This document shows, piece by piece, positions 33,694 through 41,807 of a stretch of DNA of 61,082 nt; the first letter of the stretch is position 1; each line of letters begins with the position of its first letter. The DNA comes from Bacteroidota bacterium. Its GTDB lineage: Bacteria > Bacteroidota > Bacteroidia > Chitinophagales > Chitinophagaceae. The translations under genes and the position numbers were made by a program. The notes beneath the pieces are model-generated. The model was given only the letters and a program-made list of their open reading frames with translations, was not told the DNA's origin and searched no databases. Location of the stretch: contig JABDGW010000006.1 in assembly GCA_013285855.1 (NCBI GenBank), positions 1-61,082 on the forward strand, given 5' to 3'.

Positions 33694-34440
33694 TTAATAT
33701 GCTGCGCTTATAATTTTTTCGGGCTTTTTTGTTTTTTGAGCAACAGGTACAAATTCATTACATAAAGCATCAGGAATATTTTCTCTCACTACCCGGTTAT
33801 ATAAAACTTTATGGCCTGCATCATTTAGATGTATGCCATCACCGGCACTGTATTTAAATAAAATACTATCAGCAGGTGAAGCAAGATCCTTATGAAAATC
33901 TATTTTTTTTGCACCATAATACTGCATAATCCAGTTATATAATCTATGCTGACTTGTAATCTGCGCTTCTGTAAGGCTATCCCTGGGCTGCGGAGTTGCC
34001 ACCCAAACAAGAATATTGTTTTTTGCAGCAAGATTTGTAATGCGTTTAAAATTATCTTTTTGTTCTTTCAAACTAAAACCCTGTACCACATCATTAGATG
34101 GGAAATTAATAATGATGGCATTTGCATTTAAATTTATAGCTGTTGTAATATTATGACCAATCATTGGTGCAGGTCTGCCGTTTGGCGGCACGTAATTATC
34201 AGGTTGCGCAGAATATGTTGTAGTACCTGGCACAGCAAGATTATCTACCACATAGCCTGGGTTGATGCTCTTTAAATAATCAGTGTACTTATATGCCCAT
34301 GATTTTGTGATATCAGAAGCACCGTTGCCATAAGCAGTTGAAGAACCAAGTATTACAATATGATAAGGGTTTGTACAGGTTTGAGCATTTAACCTGGTTA
34401 TCCCAAAACATAAAATGAGCAGGTATATGTATTTTTTCAT
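33694..34440 (-). CDS. exported SGNH/GDSL-family hydrolase
   Basis: A 248-residue esterase-type enzyme with signal peptide 1-19 (RLNAQ). SGNH blocks: block I VILGSSTAYGNGA (Ser nucleophile in G-S-S-T, the GDS variant), block II Gly in NLAVPGTTT, block III NFPSNDV (Asn), block V DGIHLNDAGH (catalytic Asp and His). It should deacylate a carbohydrate or lipid in the periplasm or outside; the substrate is unknown. Length is normal for a single-domain member. It is a lone gene with a Lys-rich C-terminus. Confidence 0.9.
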   Translation of the reverse strand: MKKYIYLLILCFGITRLNAQTCTNPYHIVILGSSTAYGNGASDITKSWAYKYTDYLKSINPGYVVDNLAVPGTTTYSAQPDNYVPPNGRPAPMIGHNITTAINLNANAIIINFPSNDVVQGFSLKEQKDNFKRITNLAAKNNILVWVATPQPRDSLTEAQITSQHRLYNWIMQYYGAKKIDFHKDLASPADSILFKYSAGDGIHLNDAGHKVLYNRVVRENIPDALCNEFVPVAQKTKKPEKIISAAY

Positions 34441-34603
34441 GAAGTGAGAATAGACTTTTAATATTAAAATGTTTTTAAATTATCTTTTGAGTGATACACA
34501 AAATACGTACCTGTTCGCCTTTGTGCACAATGCAAACTGTTTTTGGCGTAGTCTTTATGCGCCATAGCATAACAAATCGCTTGCTGTTACAGTAGAAATT
34601 ATT

Positions 34604-35059
34604 TCAGGTTTTTTCTTCTTCATTTTTTTTGTCAATAGTATCAATTACATGCTCTATTGAACCGGAAGTTGTGAGCGAATCATTTTTTTCAAGATTAGCA
34701 GCAAGTGTTTCATAATGTATGGCCAGTTTACGAAGTTCTTCTTCTGTCATATCTTCTGCTTTAATAAGGCGGTTACTGGCATTTTCATGCGAGGCAACCA
34801 GCTCATTTAGTTTTGCATTCATAACTGCTGAAAACTTATTCTGCATTTTCTGAAGTATAAACACCATAAGAAATGTAAACGAAAAAACAAGATCATTAAT
34901 AAGAACGTGCCAGCTGCTTGAATGATAAATGTCAAGACCTATCCACCATAATACAATTACAATAGCAATAAAAAAAGAAAATGAATGCCCGAGAATTATT
35001 GCAATATTTTCAGTAAAGATCTCAAACTTTTTTTCTAACAGCAGAACCAGCTTTTTCAT
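34604..35059 (-). CDS. low-affinity iron permease family protein
   Basis: A 151-residue membrane protein with two strong hydrophobic segments (about 24-42 and 54-72: IILGHSFSFFIAIVIVLWWI and DLVFSFTFLMVFILQKMQN). The amphipathic end of the second segment runs into KFSAVMNAKLNELVASHENASNRLI, the pattern of the Iron_permease (PF04120-like) family common in Bacteroidota and Proteobacteria. A charged C-terminal coiled coil (EDMTEEELRKLAIHYETLA) follows. The iron-transport role is inferred from distant fungal relatives and is doubtful. Monocistronic. Confidence 0.82.
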   Translation of the reverse strand: MKKLVLLLEKKFEIFTENIAIILGHSFSFFIAIVIVLWWIGLDIYHSSSWHVLINDLVFSFTFLMVFILQKMQNKFSAVMNAKLNELVASHENASNRLIKAEDMTEEELRKLAIHYETLAANLEKNDSLTTSGSIEHVIDTIDKKNEEEKT

Positions 35060-35198
35060 TTTAATAGTTTTAAATTACTATAATACTGCATACTAAGAAT
35101 TTTTTTAATACTTATCACTGGAATATTATAAATAAGCATGCCAACAGTAATATTTATAAATACAATAAACGCGGCGTATTATTTATATGCATCTTGTA

Positions 35199-36527
35199 TC
35201 AGCGCCCGGGGCCATCCGTTATCCACTCTGAATGACGAAAAGATTGCCATTTAACAGCAGCAAGATTTACAGTTGTATCAATAAGCGGCATAGGGCTACT
35301 TCTGTTGAGGCTAACCTCTCCAATAGCATATACCTGCACATTTGAAAAGCCCTTTTTAGCAAAATCAGTTTTTAATCTTTGACTATACTGCCAGATAATA
35401 TCAGGTGAAATAGCAAGCCATGTTACCTTGTCTTCATCAAAAATTTTTGCAGGATCAACTTTCCAGCACTTATGTAAATCCGGATCTGTTACCTTGAAAT
35501 AAACACTTCCATTTTTAGCACGCATCATCATTTTCCAGCTCATTCGATAACCTTCTTCTGTCCAGAAAACATTGCCTGTGTAAAGCCATGATCGCGCCGG
35601 TATAATAATTTGGAAAAAAAAATAAATGCCCAAACTATATAGAATTATTTTTTGAACAAATGAATTGCCTGCAGGCTGATATTTGTTTTCGGTAATGAGT
35701 TGATGTCGAAAAAACAGCCGCCGTAATTTAGCCGGTTCGAAAAAAAACAAGTTAAGGGCAATTGATAAGTAAGGAAAAATGCCAATATTAAAACTGAAAG
35801 AGTTAAAAAGATGAAACAGGCATGAAACAATGAATGCATAATTTCTTGTTTTTTTCCATAGCAACAACGGCACGATTAAAAGATCTAATAAGAAGCCGCC
35901 ATAACAAATAAGCAACTGAAACCATTGCTGCCTGTAAACTATTCCAATTACAGGGCGGCGGCTTAACTCTGAAAATTGTATGGCAATATATTTACCTGAA
36001 AACCAATCAGAGGATAATTTACTCATCGCAGCAAAAAAATAAACTATCGCGATCTGCACAATAAAGATTAACAAACAATACCTGCCACATTTATCTGTTG
36101 CTGTTACTGCTTTTCTTTTTACATCTATAGAATAATACCGGTTTGCCGGCAAAAAAACCATTATCCAGCATAATAAAACCATCAGGTAATAATGATTGTT
36201 GTAACCTGACTTCTGCATCAGGTAAAGAGCCGTCCATAACAGCGAAAAACAAATCATTGCTATGCGGTACCATGCGCCAAGCATAATCAGTAAAGCCAGC
36301 AATACCATCGCTCCAACATAAAAATACATGCCGTTCCCTGGCAAAGGTTGTAAGAAATCAAATCCTATATAATTAAACGTAAAAGGAGGCTTTATAAAAT
36401 CTTTGTAAATATTACCCTTTAAAAGAGCAAATAAAAAATGGTAGAATAAAAGAAATCCGAATACAATTCTGAAAATAATGAGCGGGCTGTTATCTGTTGG
36501 TTTAAGAAGATTTTTGAAAAATTTCAT
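35199..36527 (-). CDS. HTTM-domain membrane protein (vitamin-K-dependent gamma-carboxylase-like)
   Basis: A 442-residue polytopic membrane protein with the horizontally-transferred-transmembrane (HTTM) domain related to vitamin-K-dependent gamma-carboxylase. It starts with LLKPTDNSPLIIFRIVFGFLLFYHF, contains YNNHYYLMVLLCWIMVFLPANRYYSIDVKR and AIVYFFAAMSKLSSDWFSGK (described in parts), and ends with a C-terminal soluble beta domain (MSWKMMMRAKNGSVYFKVTDP, then a WITDGPGR tail). Bacterial members act on unknown substrates; protein carboxylation has not been shown for this lineage. About seven to eight membrane segments are visible. It is a single gene. Confidence 0.85.
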   Translation of the reverse strand: MKFFKNLLKPTDNSPLIIFRIVFGFLLFYHFLFALLKGNIYKDFIKPPFTFNYIGFDFLQPLPGNGMYFYVGAMVLLALLIMLGAWYRIAMICFSLLWTALYLMQKSGYNNHYYLMVLLCWIMVFLPANRYYSIDVKRKAVTATDKCGRYCLLIFIVQIAIVYFFAAMSKLSSDWFSGKYIAIQFSELSRRPVIGIVYRQQWFQLLICYGGFLLDLLIVPLLLWKKTRNYAFIVSCLFHLFNSFSFNIGIFPYLSIALNLFFFEPAKLRRLFFRHQLITENKYQPAGNSFVQKIILYSLGIYFFFQIIIPARSWLYTGNVFWTEEGYRMSWKMMMRAKNGSVYFKVTDPDLHKCWKVDPAKIFDEDKVTWLAISPDIIWQYSQRLKTDFAKKGFSNVQVYAIGEVSLNRSSPMPLIDTTVNLAAVKWQSFRHSEWITDGPGR

Positions 36528-36751
36528 ATTACCTTAATAGCTGGCATCTCTCAAAGATATTTTTTTTGCATTAGTTTATTAATAAATTCAATTTCAGTTT
36601 CTGGCATAGTATGAAGCACAACATACTGTACAAAGTTTTATTGGTTCAGAACAACTATTACGTTAAGCAAGTATTATTATTAATTAAAGACAATAAAAAT
36701 GTAGCGGAGAAGTTGTACTTTTCATAAATTATAAACATAAAATTTACGATT

Positions 36752-37051
36752 ATGAAAAAGTACCTGATACTGCCGGTTATGTTATTCTTTATTACTGCAT
36801 TTGCAGCTGATAATGGTAAATGGACGGGTTATATAAGCGATTCTCATTGTGGTGTGGCAGGCAATAAAGCAGAGCATGCTTCCTGCGCAAAAAAGTGCGT
36901 TGGCGAAGGCTATAAACCTGTTTTTGTAGTAGATGATAAAGTATACGCAATTACTAATCCTGATAAAGCCGCAGATTTTATAGGTGATAAAGTAACCATT
37001 GAAGGAAATATAACAGGAGATTCAATAAGCATTGAAAAGATAAGTAAGTAG
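36752..37051 (+). CDS. small exported protein with Cys-His motif
   Basis: A 99-residue protein with signal peptide 1-18 (ITAFA). The mature part reads WTGYISDSHCGVAGNKAEHASCAKKC, then GYKPVFVVDDKVYAITNPDK and GDKVTIEGNITGDSISIEKI. The WTGxIxDxxC...H..CAKKC block with three Cys and two His, followed by an OB-like strand pattern, is seen in small periplasmic proteins of Bacteroidota and Acidobacteria. Function unknown; the Cys/His set could bind metal or haem. The 262 bases after it hold no gene. Confidence 0.8.
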   Translation: MKKYLILPVMLFFITAFAADNGKWTGYISDSHCGVAGNKAEHASCAKKCVGEGYKPVFVVDDKVYAITNPDKAADFIGDKVTIEGNITGDSISIEKISK

Positions 37052-37313
37052 GTGTTGATAGCTGATTTAGTAGTTATTCATTTCTAGCAATAAAAGTAAA
37101 ATAAACTTTTACTGATGGGTTAAAGTATGTAAAAGTGCAAACAAAAAGCTGGCTTAAAGTTTACCGGTTTTCAGATAAAAACGTAAAACGCTTATCTTAA
37201 TATTATAATTTCTTTTCGTTGCAATTAAACATCCATTGTACATCAAACTTATTTCATCCGGAGGTTTTTTGGCGGTTCTCCTGTTTTATCATTAATCTTG
37301 CCTAAACCTTGCT

Positions 37314-37814
37314 ATGAGAAAAAATTGTAAATACATACTTACCGTTTTATTAATTATTATTTCCTGCTTTTTAAAAACTTCAGTCAACGCGCAGAGTGAT
37401 TTTGCTAAAGATATAAATACACTTGTAGAAGCCTGTAAAAATAACTTTGAAGGTTTAAAAGGTGCTTTTGTAACCTCCAATGATCAAACGGAGATATATG
37501 AATGTACTTACCAGATAAAAGGATACTCAACTACATACTTAGCTATAACCAAGAGTACAAATTATACATACGTGTATGCTGCTTTACCAACTACAGGCTC
37601 AACGGCAGATGCCGCCTGTAATAGCATTGCAACTGATTTTGCTTCTGTCCCAGACTGCAATTTGTACGATTCAAGAAATGATCCTAACAGCAATGAAGAC
37701 AGGCGGCTGCAGGGAAAAATTGCGTATGGAGTCACCTATATATTTATTAATGCTGTGCTTACACTATCAGCAAATTCTGAAATAATTGTAAGCGTTCAAA
37801 AACCACTTGAATGA
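37314..37814 (+). CDS. exported hypothetical protein
   Basis: A 166-residue protein: Lys-containing start, hydrophobic segment (YILTVLLIIISCFL), cleavage expected near SVNAQ, then a soluble alpha/beta domain (DFAKDINTLVEACKNNFEGL, YECTYQIKGYSTTYLAI, GKIAYGVTYIFINAVLTL). Four cysteines are present in the mature part. I recognise no family; the pattern 'helix with FxxLKG then antiparallel strands' occurs in small periplasmic proteins of this group. A promoter-like AT-rich stretch precedes it. Confidence 0.7.
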   Translation: MRKNCKYILTVLLIIISCFLKTSVNAQSDFAKDINTLVEACKNNFEGLKGAFVTSNDQTEIYECTYQIKGYSTTYLAITKSTNYTYVYAALPTTGSTADAACNSIATDFASVPDCNLYDSRNDPNSNEDRRLQGKIAYGVTYIFINAVLTLSANSEIIVSVQKPLE

Positions 37815-37873
37815 GTTTTATATTTTTTTAATCTGCTTTATGCAAATTCAGCTTTATAAAAATATCTTCAGCT

Positions 37874-37981
37874 TCATCTTTTAAACAGCCAGTCAACCAG
37901 TATAATTATTAACATGCCGCCAATAATTATTATGGCAAATACATAAGGCATCAGCCTTTTTTTTTCATTATCATTATCCAT
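37874..37981 (-). CDS. very small single-pass membrane protein (35 aa)
   Basis: The frame reads MDNDNEKKRLMPYVFAIIII, then GGMLIIILVDWLFKR, and stops with TGA. A short acidic/basic N-terminus, one 18-residue hydrophobic helix and an FKR end form a typical small membrane protein. It lies in the 243-base gap between convergent larger genes. ATG 37981 and the intact frame across a nine-A run are visible; conservation would be needed for certainty. Confidence 0.55.
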   Translation of the reverse strand: MDNDNEKKRLMPYVFAIIIIGGMLIIILVDWLFKR

Positions 37982-38057
37982 CGCTGAAATTGTTTTAATG
38001 CTGCATAATCACTATTTATTCTAACATACGAACTTATTAAAATTAAAAAAGAATATG

Positions 38058-39152
38058 TTATGGCAGCAGATCTTCCAGTTCACTCAGTTTAATTTCTTCC
38101 AGCACTTCTCTTTGCGGAATATTGTTTTTTGATTGCCACTTTATTAAGCGGATACAACCATCAGCGATTTCAATTCCGGTAATATCACCATCATCAAAAC
38201 AACAGCAACCGCTGTTAAAATAAGACGGGATTATTTTGGAAAGATCAGGCGGCGTTTCATTTGCCGGCTGTGCTTTTTTTATTTCGTCTTCTATATTTTT
38301 TATTAAAGATGCATCATTTGCTTTTTGCGCTGTACTTAATTTCACATACAATCTTTCCAGGTGTGTTAACGACATAAAAACCGGCTGATGTGTGTGGCCT
38401 GTTATTAGTAAAATATTTTTTTCAGCGCTGCTCCATTCATACATAATTGTATTGTGTAAAGATTTCAGATGATCATTGTTTGCAGGTGTGTTTGGATTTA
38501 TGTCTAATAAACCTTGCATCGGGCCCCAGATTTTTGCAACAAACAATTTACTAAACCAGTTGCCGTCGCTTTGCAAATCTCCCTGGTGGCCGTGTGTTAA
38601 ATAAATCTGGAAAGCACGCTCGTTTATTGCCGTGGCCAATACACAACCTTCATAAACAGAAAAACTTTCTTTATAAAAACTGTTTAATAAAATGTTTGCT
38701 TTTAAATCAGTATTCCAATCAAGATCATGATTGCCAAAAATTTTTATAAACCTTTTTTGTTTAAGAAACTGCTCTTCTTTCTCAAAACATTCAGGATAAC
38801 TTTTTTTTACAGCAGCAACCGTGTTTTCCCAAAACTCTTCACCATCACCAAGATTTATAAAATAAAAGTTTTCATTAAAATAGTAATCAAGTGCGGCTAA
38901 ATAATTTTTTTCGCAAACAAAAAAATCGTCTGCATTATTTTTTGCGCCTTTGTGCTGATCTGAGAATATAATAAACTTTTGCATTGTAGTATCAAACGGA
39001 ATGATCAGTCCTTTTTTCTCATCGCCAGCAGTAATTTTTTTGTGTAGTTCAGTTAAAGAATCAAACACTCTTTGCTTATCCGGTCTTGAAGAATATTTAT
39101 CCGCGAAACGGATAACAGGTTCACGAAAAAGTTTTTGAAGTAATTTTTTCAC
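38058..39152 (-). CDS. calcineurin-like metallophosphoesterase
   Basis: A 364-residue cytoplasmic metallophosphoesterase without a signal peptide. Metal-site motifs in order: FIIFSDQHKG (D-x-H), INLGDGEEFWE (GD), KIFGNHDLDWN (GNHD), YLTHGHQGD (GH) and LLITGHTHQP (GHTH). It has an insertion with a Lys/Glu-rich helix (residues about 260-300) and a CCCFDDG loop near the C-terminus. It should hydrolyse a phosphomonoester or diester with two metals; the substrate is unknown. Not adjacent to related pathways, although it is the gene before the LRR/his region. Confidence 0.88.
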   Translation of the reverse strand: MKKLLQKLFREPVIRFADKYSSRPDKQRVFDSLTELHKKITAGDEKKGLIIPFDTTMQKFIIFSDQHKGAKNNADDFFVCEKNYLAALDYYFNENFYFINLGDGEEFWENTVAAVKKSYPECFEKEEQFLKQKRFIKIFGNHDLDWNTDLKANILLNSFYKESFSVYEGCVLATAINERAFQIYLTHGHQGDLQSDGNWFSKLFVAKIWGPMQGLLDINPNTPANNDHLKSLHNTIMYEWSSAEKNILLITGHTHQPVFMSLTHLERLYVKLSTAQKANDASLIKNIEDEIKKAQPANETPPDLSKIIPSYFNSGCCCFDDGDITGIEIADGCIRLIKWQSKNNIPQREVLEEIKLSELEDLLP

Positions 39153-39333
39153 GCTATATAAAAATACAATGCAAGAGGCGATAAGGGGGAAAAGTTTTAA
39201 AAGATGATAGTAAAAGAAACAATCTAACGATTACAAGAAAAAATTTTTTCAAGATAATTTTGCCATTTGGAAATTAGTTTCAGTCTAAATAAAAAAGAAG
39301 AGTGGCGAGCTCTCCTTTTTTATGTGATTTGTT

Positions 39334-40572
39334 TTATTGCCTATTTAATTTTAACTCCTGCTTGTTATCATTTTCATCTGTAATAGTTATATAATATATG
39401 CCGCTTGCAAACTTACTTACATCAAACTGGTACGTGTTTTTAGTGGCAGATGAAATACCGGTTTTAGACAATAATATCTTTCCTGAAAAGTCAGTAATAG
39501 CTATTGTATATTTTCCCTTTGCATTAAATGAAACAGTTGTATTTGATGTAGCCGGGTTTGGTGAAACCATAGCATTTGAATACAAGGTATTTGCAGTAGC
39601 ATCTGTTAAACTGTTTGATTTTACATAATTGAACGTTTCACTGTAAAGCGTTAATTGTGTGGCGACAGAATTGGTAACTGCCACATAATATTGTCCGCTT
39701 TTTGTAGGATGATATTTATTATCACCTGTAATGGTAGCAATCAAAACGCTGTCTTTATACCATTTATAAGTATTGTTTTCTAAATGTCCTCCGGCTTGAA
39801 CAGAAAGCTTATTTCCATTTCTGTATATAGGAATTTTATGCTGCGGGGAATAGTTGGCAAAAGAAAATTGCGTGGCAATGCGTTCCATGCCTGCAAAAGT
39901 GAATGCATTAAAATTTAAATCTAAAGCTTTCAGATTTTTAAGTTTGTTCAAGGACGGAATTGTTGCTGAAAGATCATTAATTGTTACACGGAAATATTCC
40001 AGATTAGTAAGATTATTAAAGGTGGATGGAATACTGCCTGCTAAGTGGTTGCCTGAGAGTTCAAGTGTTTTCAGGTTGATTAAGTTGCCCAATGATTCAG
40101 GTATGCTGCCCTCTAATTTGTTTCCCAGGAAATCCAGGTATTCAAGATTGAGAAGATTACCCATAGATGAAGGAATAGTTCCTCTTAAACCCCAACTCGA
40201 ATTAAAAGATAAAAACTTAAGTTTTGTAAGGTTACCAATAGTAGAAGGAATTTTGCCTTTCAGATTGCAGTTGGCTAAGTTTAGCCTTGTAAGTTCAGTT
40301 AAATTTCCAATGGAAGCGGGGAGATTACCAGTTGGATCATTAAATAAGGAAAGTTCTGTTACCCGGTTATCTGTAACCGTTACTCCTTTCCACTCTGGTA
40401 CCGGCGCATCACTTAACCAATTATCGAAGTAAAACCAGTTAGGTCCATTAAGACTATTGTAAAAATCGACAAGAGCAAGAGAGTCCTGCACATTTACCTG
40501 CGCGGTGGTAAAATTATTGCAGCAGAAAAATAATGCAACAACAACTAAATAACGTGTAAAGTTTATTTTCAT
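39334..40572 (-). CDS. secreted plant-type LRR protein with T9SS sorting domain
   Basis: A 412-residue surface protein. Signal peptide 1-24 (FTTAQ), then an LRR-N-cap-like segment (DSLALVDFYNSLNGPNWF ... NWLSDAPVPEWKGV), then seven 24-residue leucine-rich repeats of the plant receptor type, with LxxLxLxxNxLxGxIPxxIGNL (for example LKTLELSGNHLAGSIPST). An Ig-like linker follows (LSVQAGGHLENNTYKWYKDS), with a type A T9SS sorting domain (SNAMVSPNPATSNTTVSF ... FASGIYYITITDENDNKQE). It is probably an adhesion or glycan-contact protein on the cell surface. Transcribed away from the his operon leader; the 374 bases between hold the his promoter. Confidence 0.9.
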   Translation of the reverse strand: MKINFTRYLVVVALFFCCNNFTTAQVNVQDSLALVDFYNSLNGPNWFYFDNWLSDAPVPEWKGVTVTDNRVTELSLFNDPTGNLPASIGNLTELTRLNLANCNLKGKIPSTIGNLTKLKFLSFNSSWGLRGTIPSSMGNLLNLEYLDFLGNKLEGSIPESLGNLINLKTLELSGNHLAGSIPSTFNNLTNLEYFRVTINDLSATIPSLNKLKNLKALDLNFNAFTFAGMERIATQFSFANYSPQHKIPIYRNGNKLSVQAGGHLENNTYKWYKDSVLIATITGDNKYHPTKSGQYYVAVTNSVATQLTLYSETFNYVKSNSLTDATANTLYSNAMVSPNPATSNTTVSFNAKGKYTIAITDFSGKILLSKTGISSATKNTYQFDVSKFASGIYYITITDENDNKQELKLNRQ

Positions 40573-40801
40573 ATAGTTTAATTGTTTGATTTCTTAGATT
40601 AATATGACTTTCAAAATTCATTCATTATCTATCGCTAACTAAAACCATGAATTAGCTTGACCATATTCCAAATTTATCTGTTTTATTGGCTGTTCTTACT
40701 AATAATTTTATACGATTTAATGAGAGCTTCAACATTCTTATCGTATAATTTCACTTACATTATTTATTTGCTCTTATTTATTGTTTTTAAATATGAATCC
40801 T

Positions 40802-40809
40802 TACTTTTG
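40802..40809 (+). promoter_or_regulatory. -7 box of the his operon promoter (candidate)
   Basis: TACTTTTG fits TAnnTTTG. ATTG at 40780-40783 sits 18 bases upstream as a weak -33 box. Transcription would then start around 40813-40817, so the leader peptide ATG at 40817 would be at or near the 5' end (leaderless or nearly so). Confidence 0.4.
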
Positions 40810-40816
40810 CCACCTC

Positions 40817-40870
40817 ATGATTCGCAACACACATACACGTCATCATCATTTTACCAAAAGGGTAAGCTGA
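40817..40870 (+). CDS. hisL: histidine operon leader peptide (17 aa)
   Basis: The open frame ATG 40817 to TGA 40868-40870 encodes MIRNTHTRHHHFTKRVS: four His residues in 17, three of them consecutive (CAT CAT CAT, 40841-40849) plus one at 40832. His is normally about 2% of residues. It is followed at 40905 by an intrinsic terminator directly before hisG. This is the set-up of ribosome-mediated attenuation, as established for hisL of enterobacteria. An upstream in-frame ATG at 40793 would extend it by eight residues with one further His, but lies before the predicted promoter. Confidence 0.8.
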   Translation: MIRNTHTRHHHFTKRVS

Positions 40871-40915
40871 CTGATTTGTATGTAATCATAAAACATTTTC
40901 AAACAAAAGGCTTAC
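40862..40915 (+). promoter_or_regulatory. predicted his antiterminator pairing
   Basis: GTAAGC (40862-40867), which covers the last codons of the leader peptide, is the perfect complement of GCTTAC (40910-40915) inside the 5' arm of the terminator; one further T-G pair extends it to 7 bp. If a ribosome stalls at the His codons upstream, GTAAGC is free and blocks the terminator. If it reads on to the stop codon, GTAAGC is covered and the terminator forms. Confidence 0.65.
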
Positions 40916-40940
40916 GTTTTGCGTAAGCCTTTTTTATTTT
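40905..40940 (+). terminator. his attenuator terminator
   Basis: AAAAGGCTTACG (40905-40916) and CGTAAGCCTTTT (40922-40933) form a perfect 12-bp stem with loop TTTTG, followed by TTATTTT. It is 35 bases after the leader stop codon and 14 bases before the hisG ATG (40947), so it must be read through for the operon to be expressed. Confidence 0.9.
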
Positions 40941-40946
40941 AAAACA

Positions 40947-41807
40947 ATGGAAACAAAGCTGAAGATCGCTGTTCAGAAATCGGGAAGATTGTATGATGAC
41001 TCGATAAAAATTTTGAAAGAATGCGGTATCGAACTGCAAAACGGAATGAATAAATTATTGAATGAAGCCACCAATTTTCCTATGCAGATTTTGTTTTTGC
41101 GTGATGACGATATTCCGCAATACGTGGAAGATGGTGTTGCAGATATTGGTATTGTGGGCGAAAATATTATTTACGAAACCAACAAAAATGTAAGCCTGAT
41201 TGATAGGCTTGGCTTTGGAAAATGCAGGTTATCTATTGCTGTTCCGCGTAATGAAAATTATGCTGATGGCTCTTTTTTAAATAAGAAACGCATTGCTACA
41301 ACGTATCCTTTATTGCTTCAACAATTTTTAGATAAGAATAAAATTGATGCAGAGATTCATGAAATAAGCGGATCTGTGGAAATCACGACTGGCGTGGGTT
41401 TGGCGGATGCAATATGTGATTTGGTAAGCAGTGGCAGCACATTGTTTTCAAACGGTTTGAAAGAAACAGAAGTGATATTAAATTCTGAAGCAGCGTTGAT
41501 CAGCAATAAAAATCTTTCGACTGAAAAACAATTGTTGCTGAAAAAATTATTGTTCAGGCTGCAAGCTGTAAAGAAAGCAAAGAAATATAAATATATTTTA
41601 TTAAATGCGCCTGATGATAAGCTGGATATTATCTGCAGTTTGATTCCCGGTATGAAAAGTCCAACGATTTTACCATTGGGAATTAGTGGCTGGAGTTCAT
41701 TGCATTCGGTTGTGCATGAAGATGATTTCTGGAACATTATTGAAGGCTTAAAAGAGAATGGTGCAGAAGGAATTTTAATTGCACCAATTGAAAAAATGAT
41801 CTTATGA
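40947..41807 (+). CDS. hisG: ATP phosphoribosyltransferase, long form
   Basis: First enzyme of histidine synthesis: ATP + PRPP to phosphoribosyl-ATP. A 286-residue protein of the long HisG_L class. The N-terminal catalytic part contains KIAVQKSGRLYDDSIKIL, VADIGIVGENII and ITTGVGLADAICDLVSSGSTL, the PRPP-binding loop with EISGSVEITTGVG. The C-terminal ACT-like regulatory domain reads KSPTILPLGISGWSSLHSVV followed by GILIAPIEKMIL, so feedback inhibition by histidine is expected and no HisZ is needed. The 3' end overlaps hisD by the ATGA arrangement. It is the first structural gene after the attenuator. Confidence 0.97.
   Translation: METKLKIAVQKSGRLYDDSIKILKECGIELQNGMNKLLNEATNFPMQILFLRDDDIPQYVEDGVADIGIVGENIIYETNKNVSLIDRLGFGKCRLSIAVPRNENYADGSFLNKKRIATTYPLLLQQFLDKNKIDAEIHEISGSVEITTGVGLADAICDLVSSGSTLFSNGLKETEVILNSEAALISNKNLSTEKQLLLKKLLFRLQAVKKAKKYKYILLNAPDDKLDIICSLIPGMKSPTILPLGISGWSSLHSVVHEDDFWNIIEGLKENGAEGILIAPIEKMIL

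Noticed and set aside
40793..40870. Longer his leader peptide starting at 40793
   Set aside because: It is in frame and adds one His, but its ATG lies upstream of the TACTTTTG -7 box; kept only as an alternative to the start at 40817.
40657..40926. 89-residue open frame upstream of hisG
   Set aside because: It is hydrophobic by base composition only and runs through the his promoter, leader peptide and terminator in another frame; the leader-peptide reading explains the sequence better.
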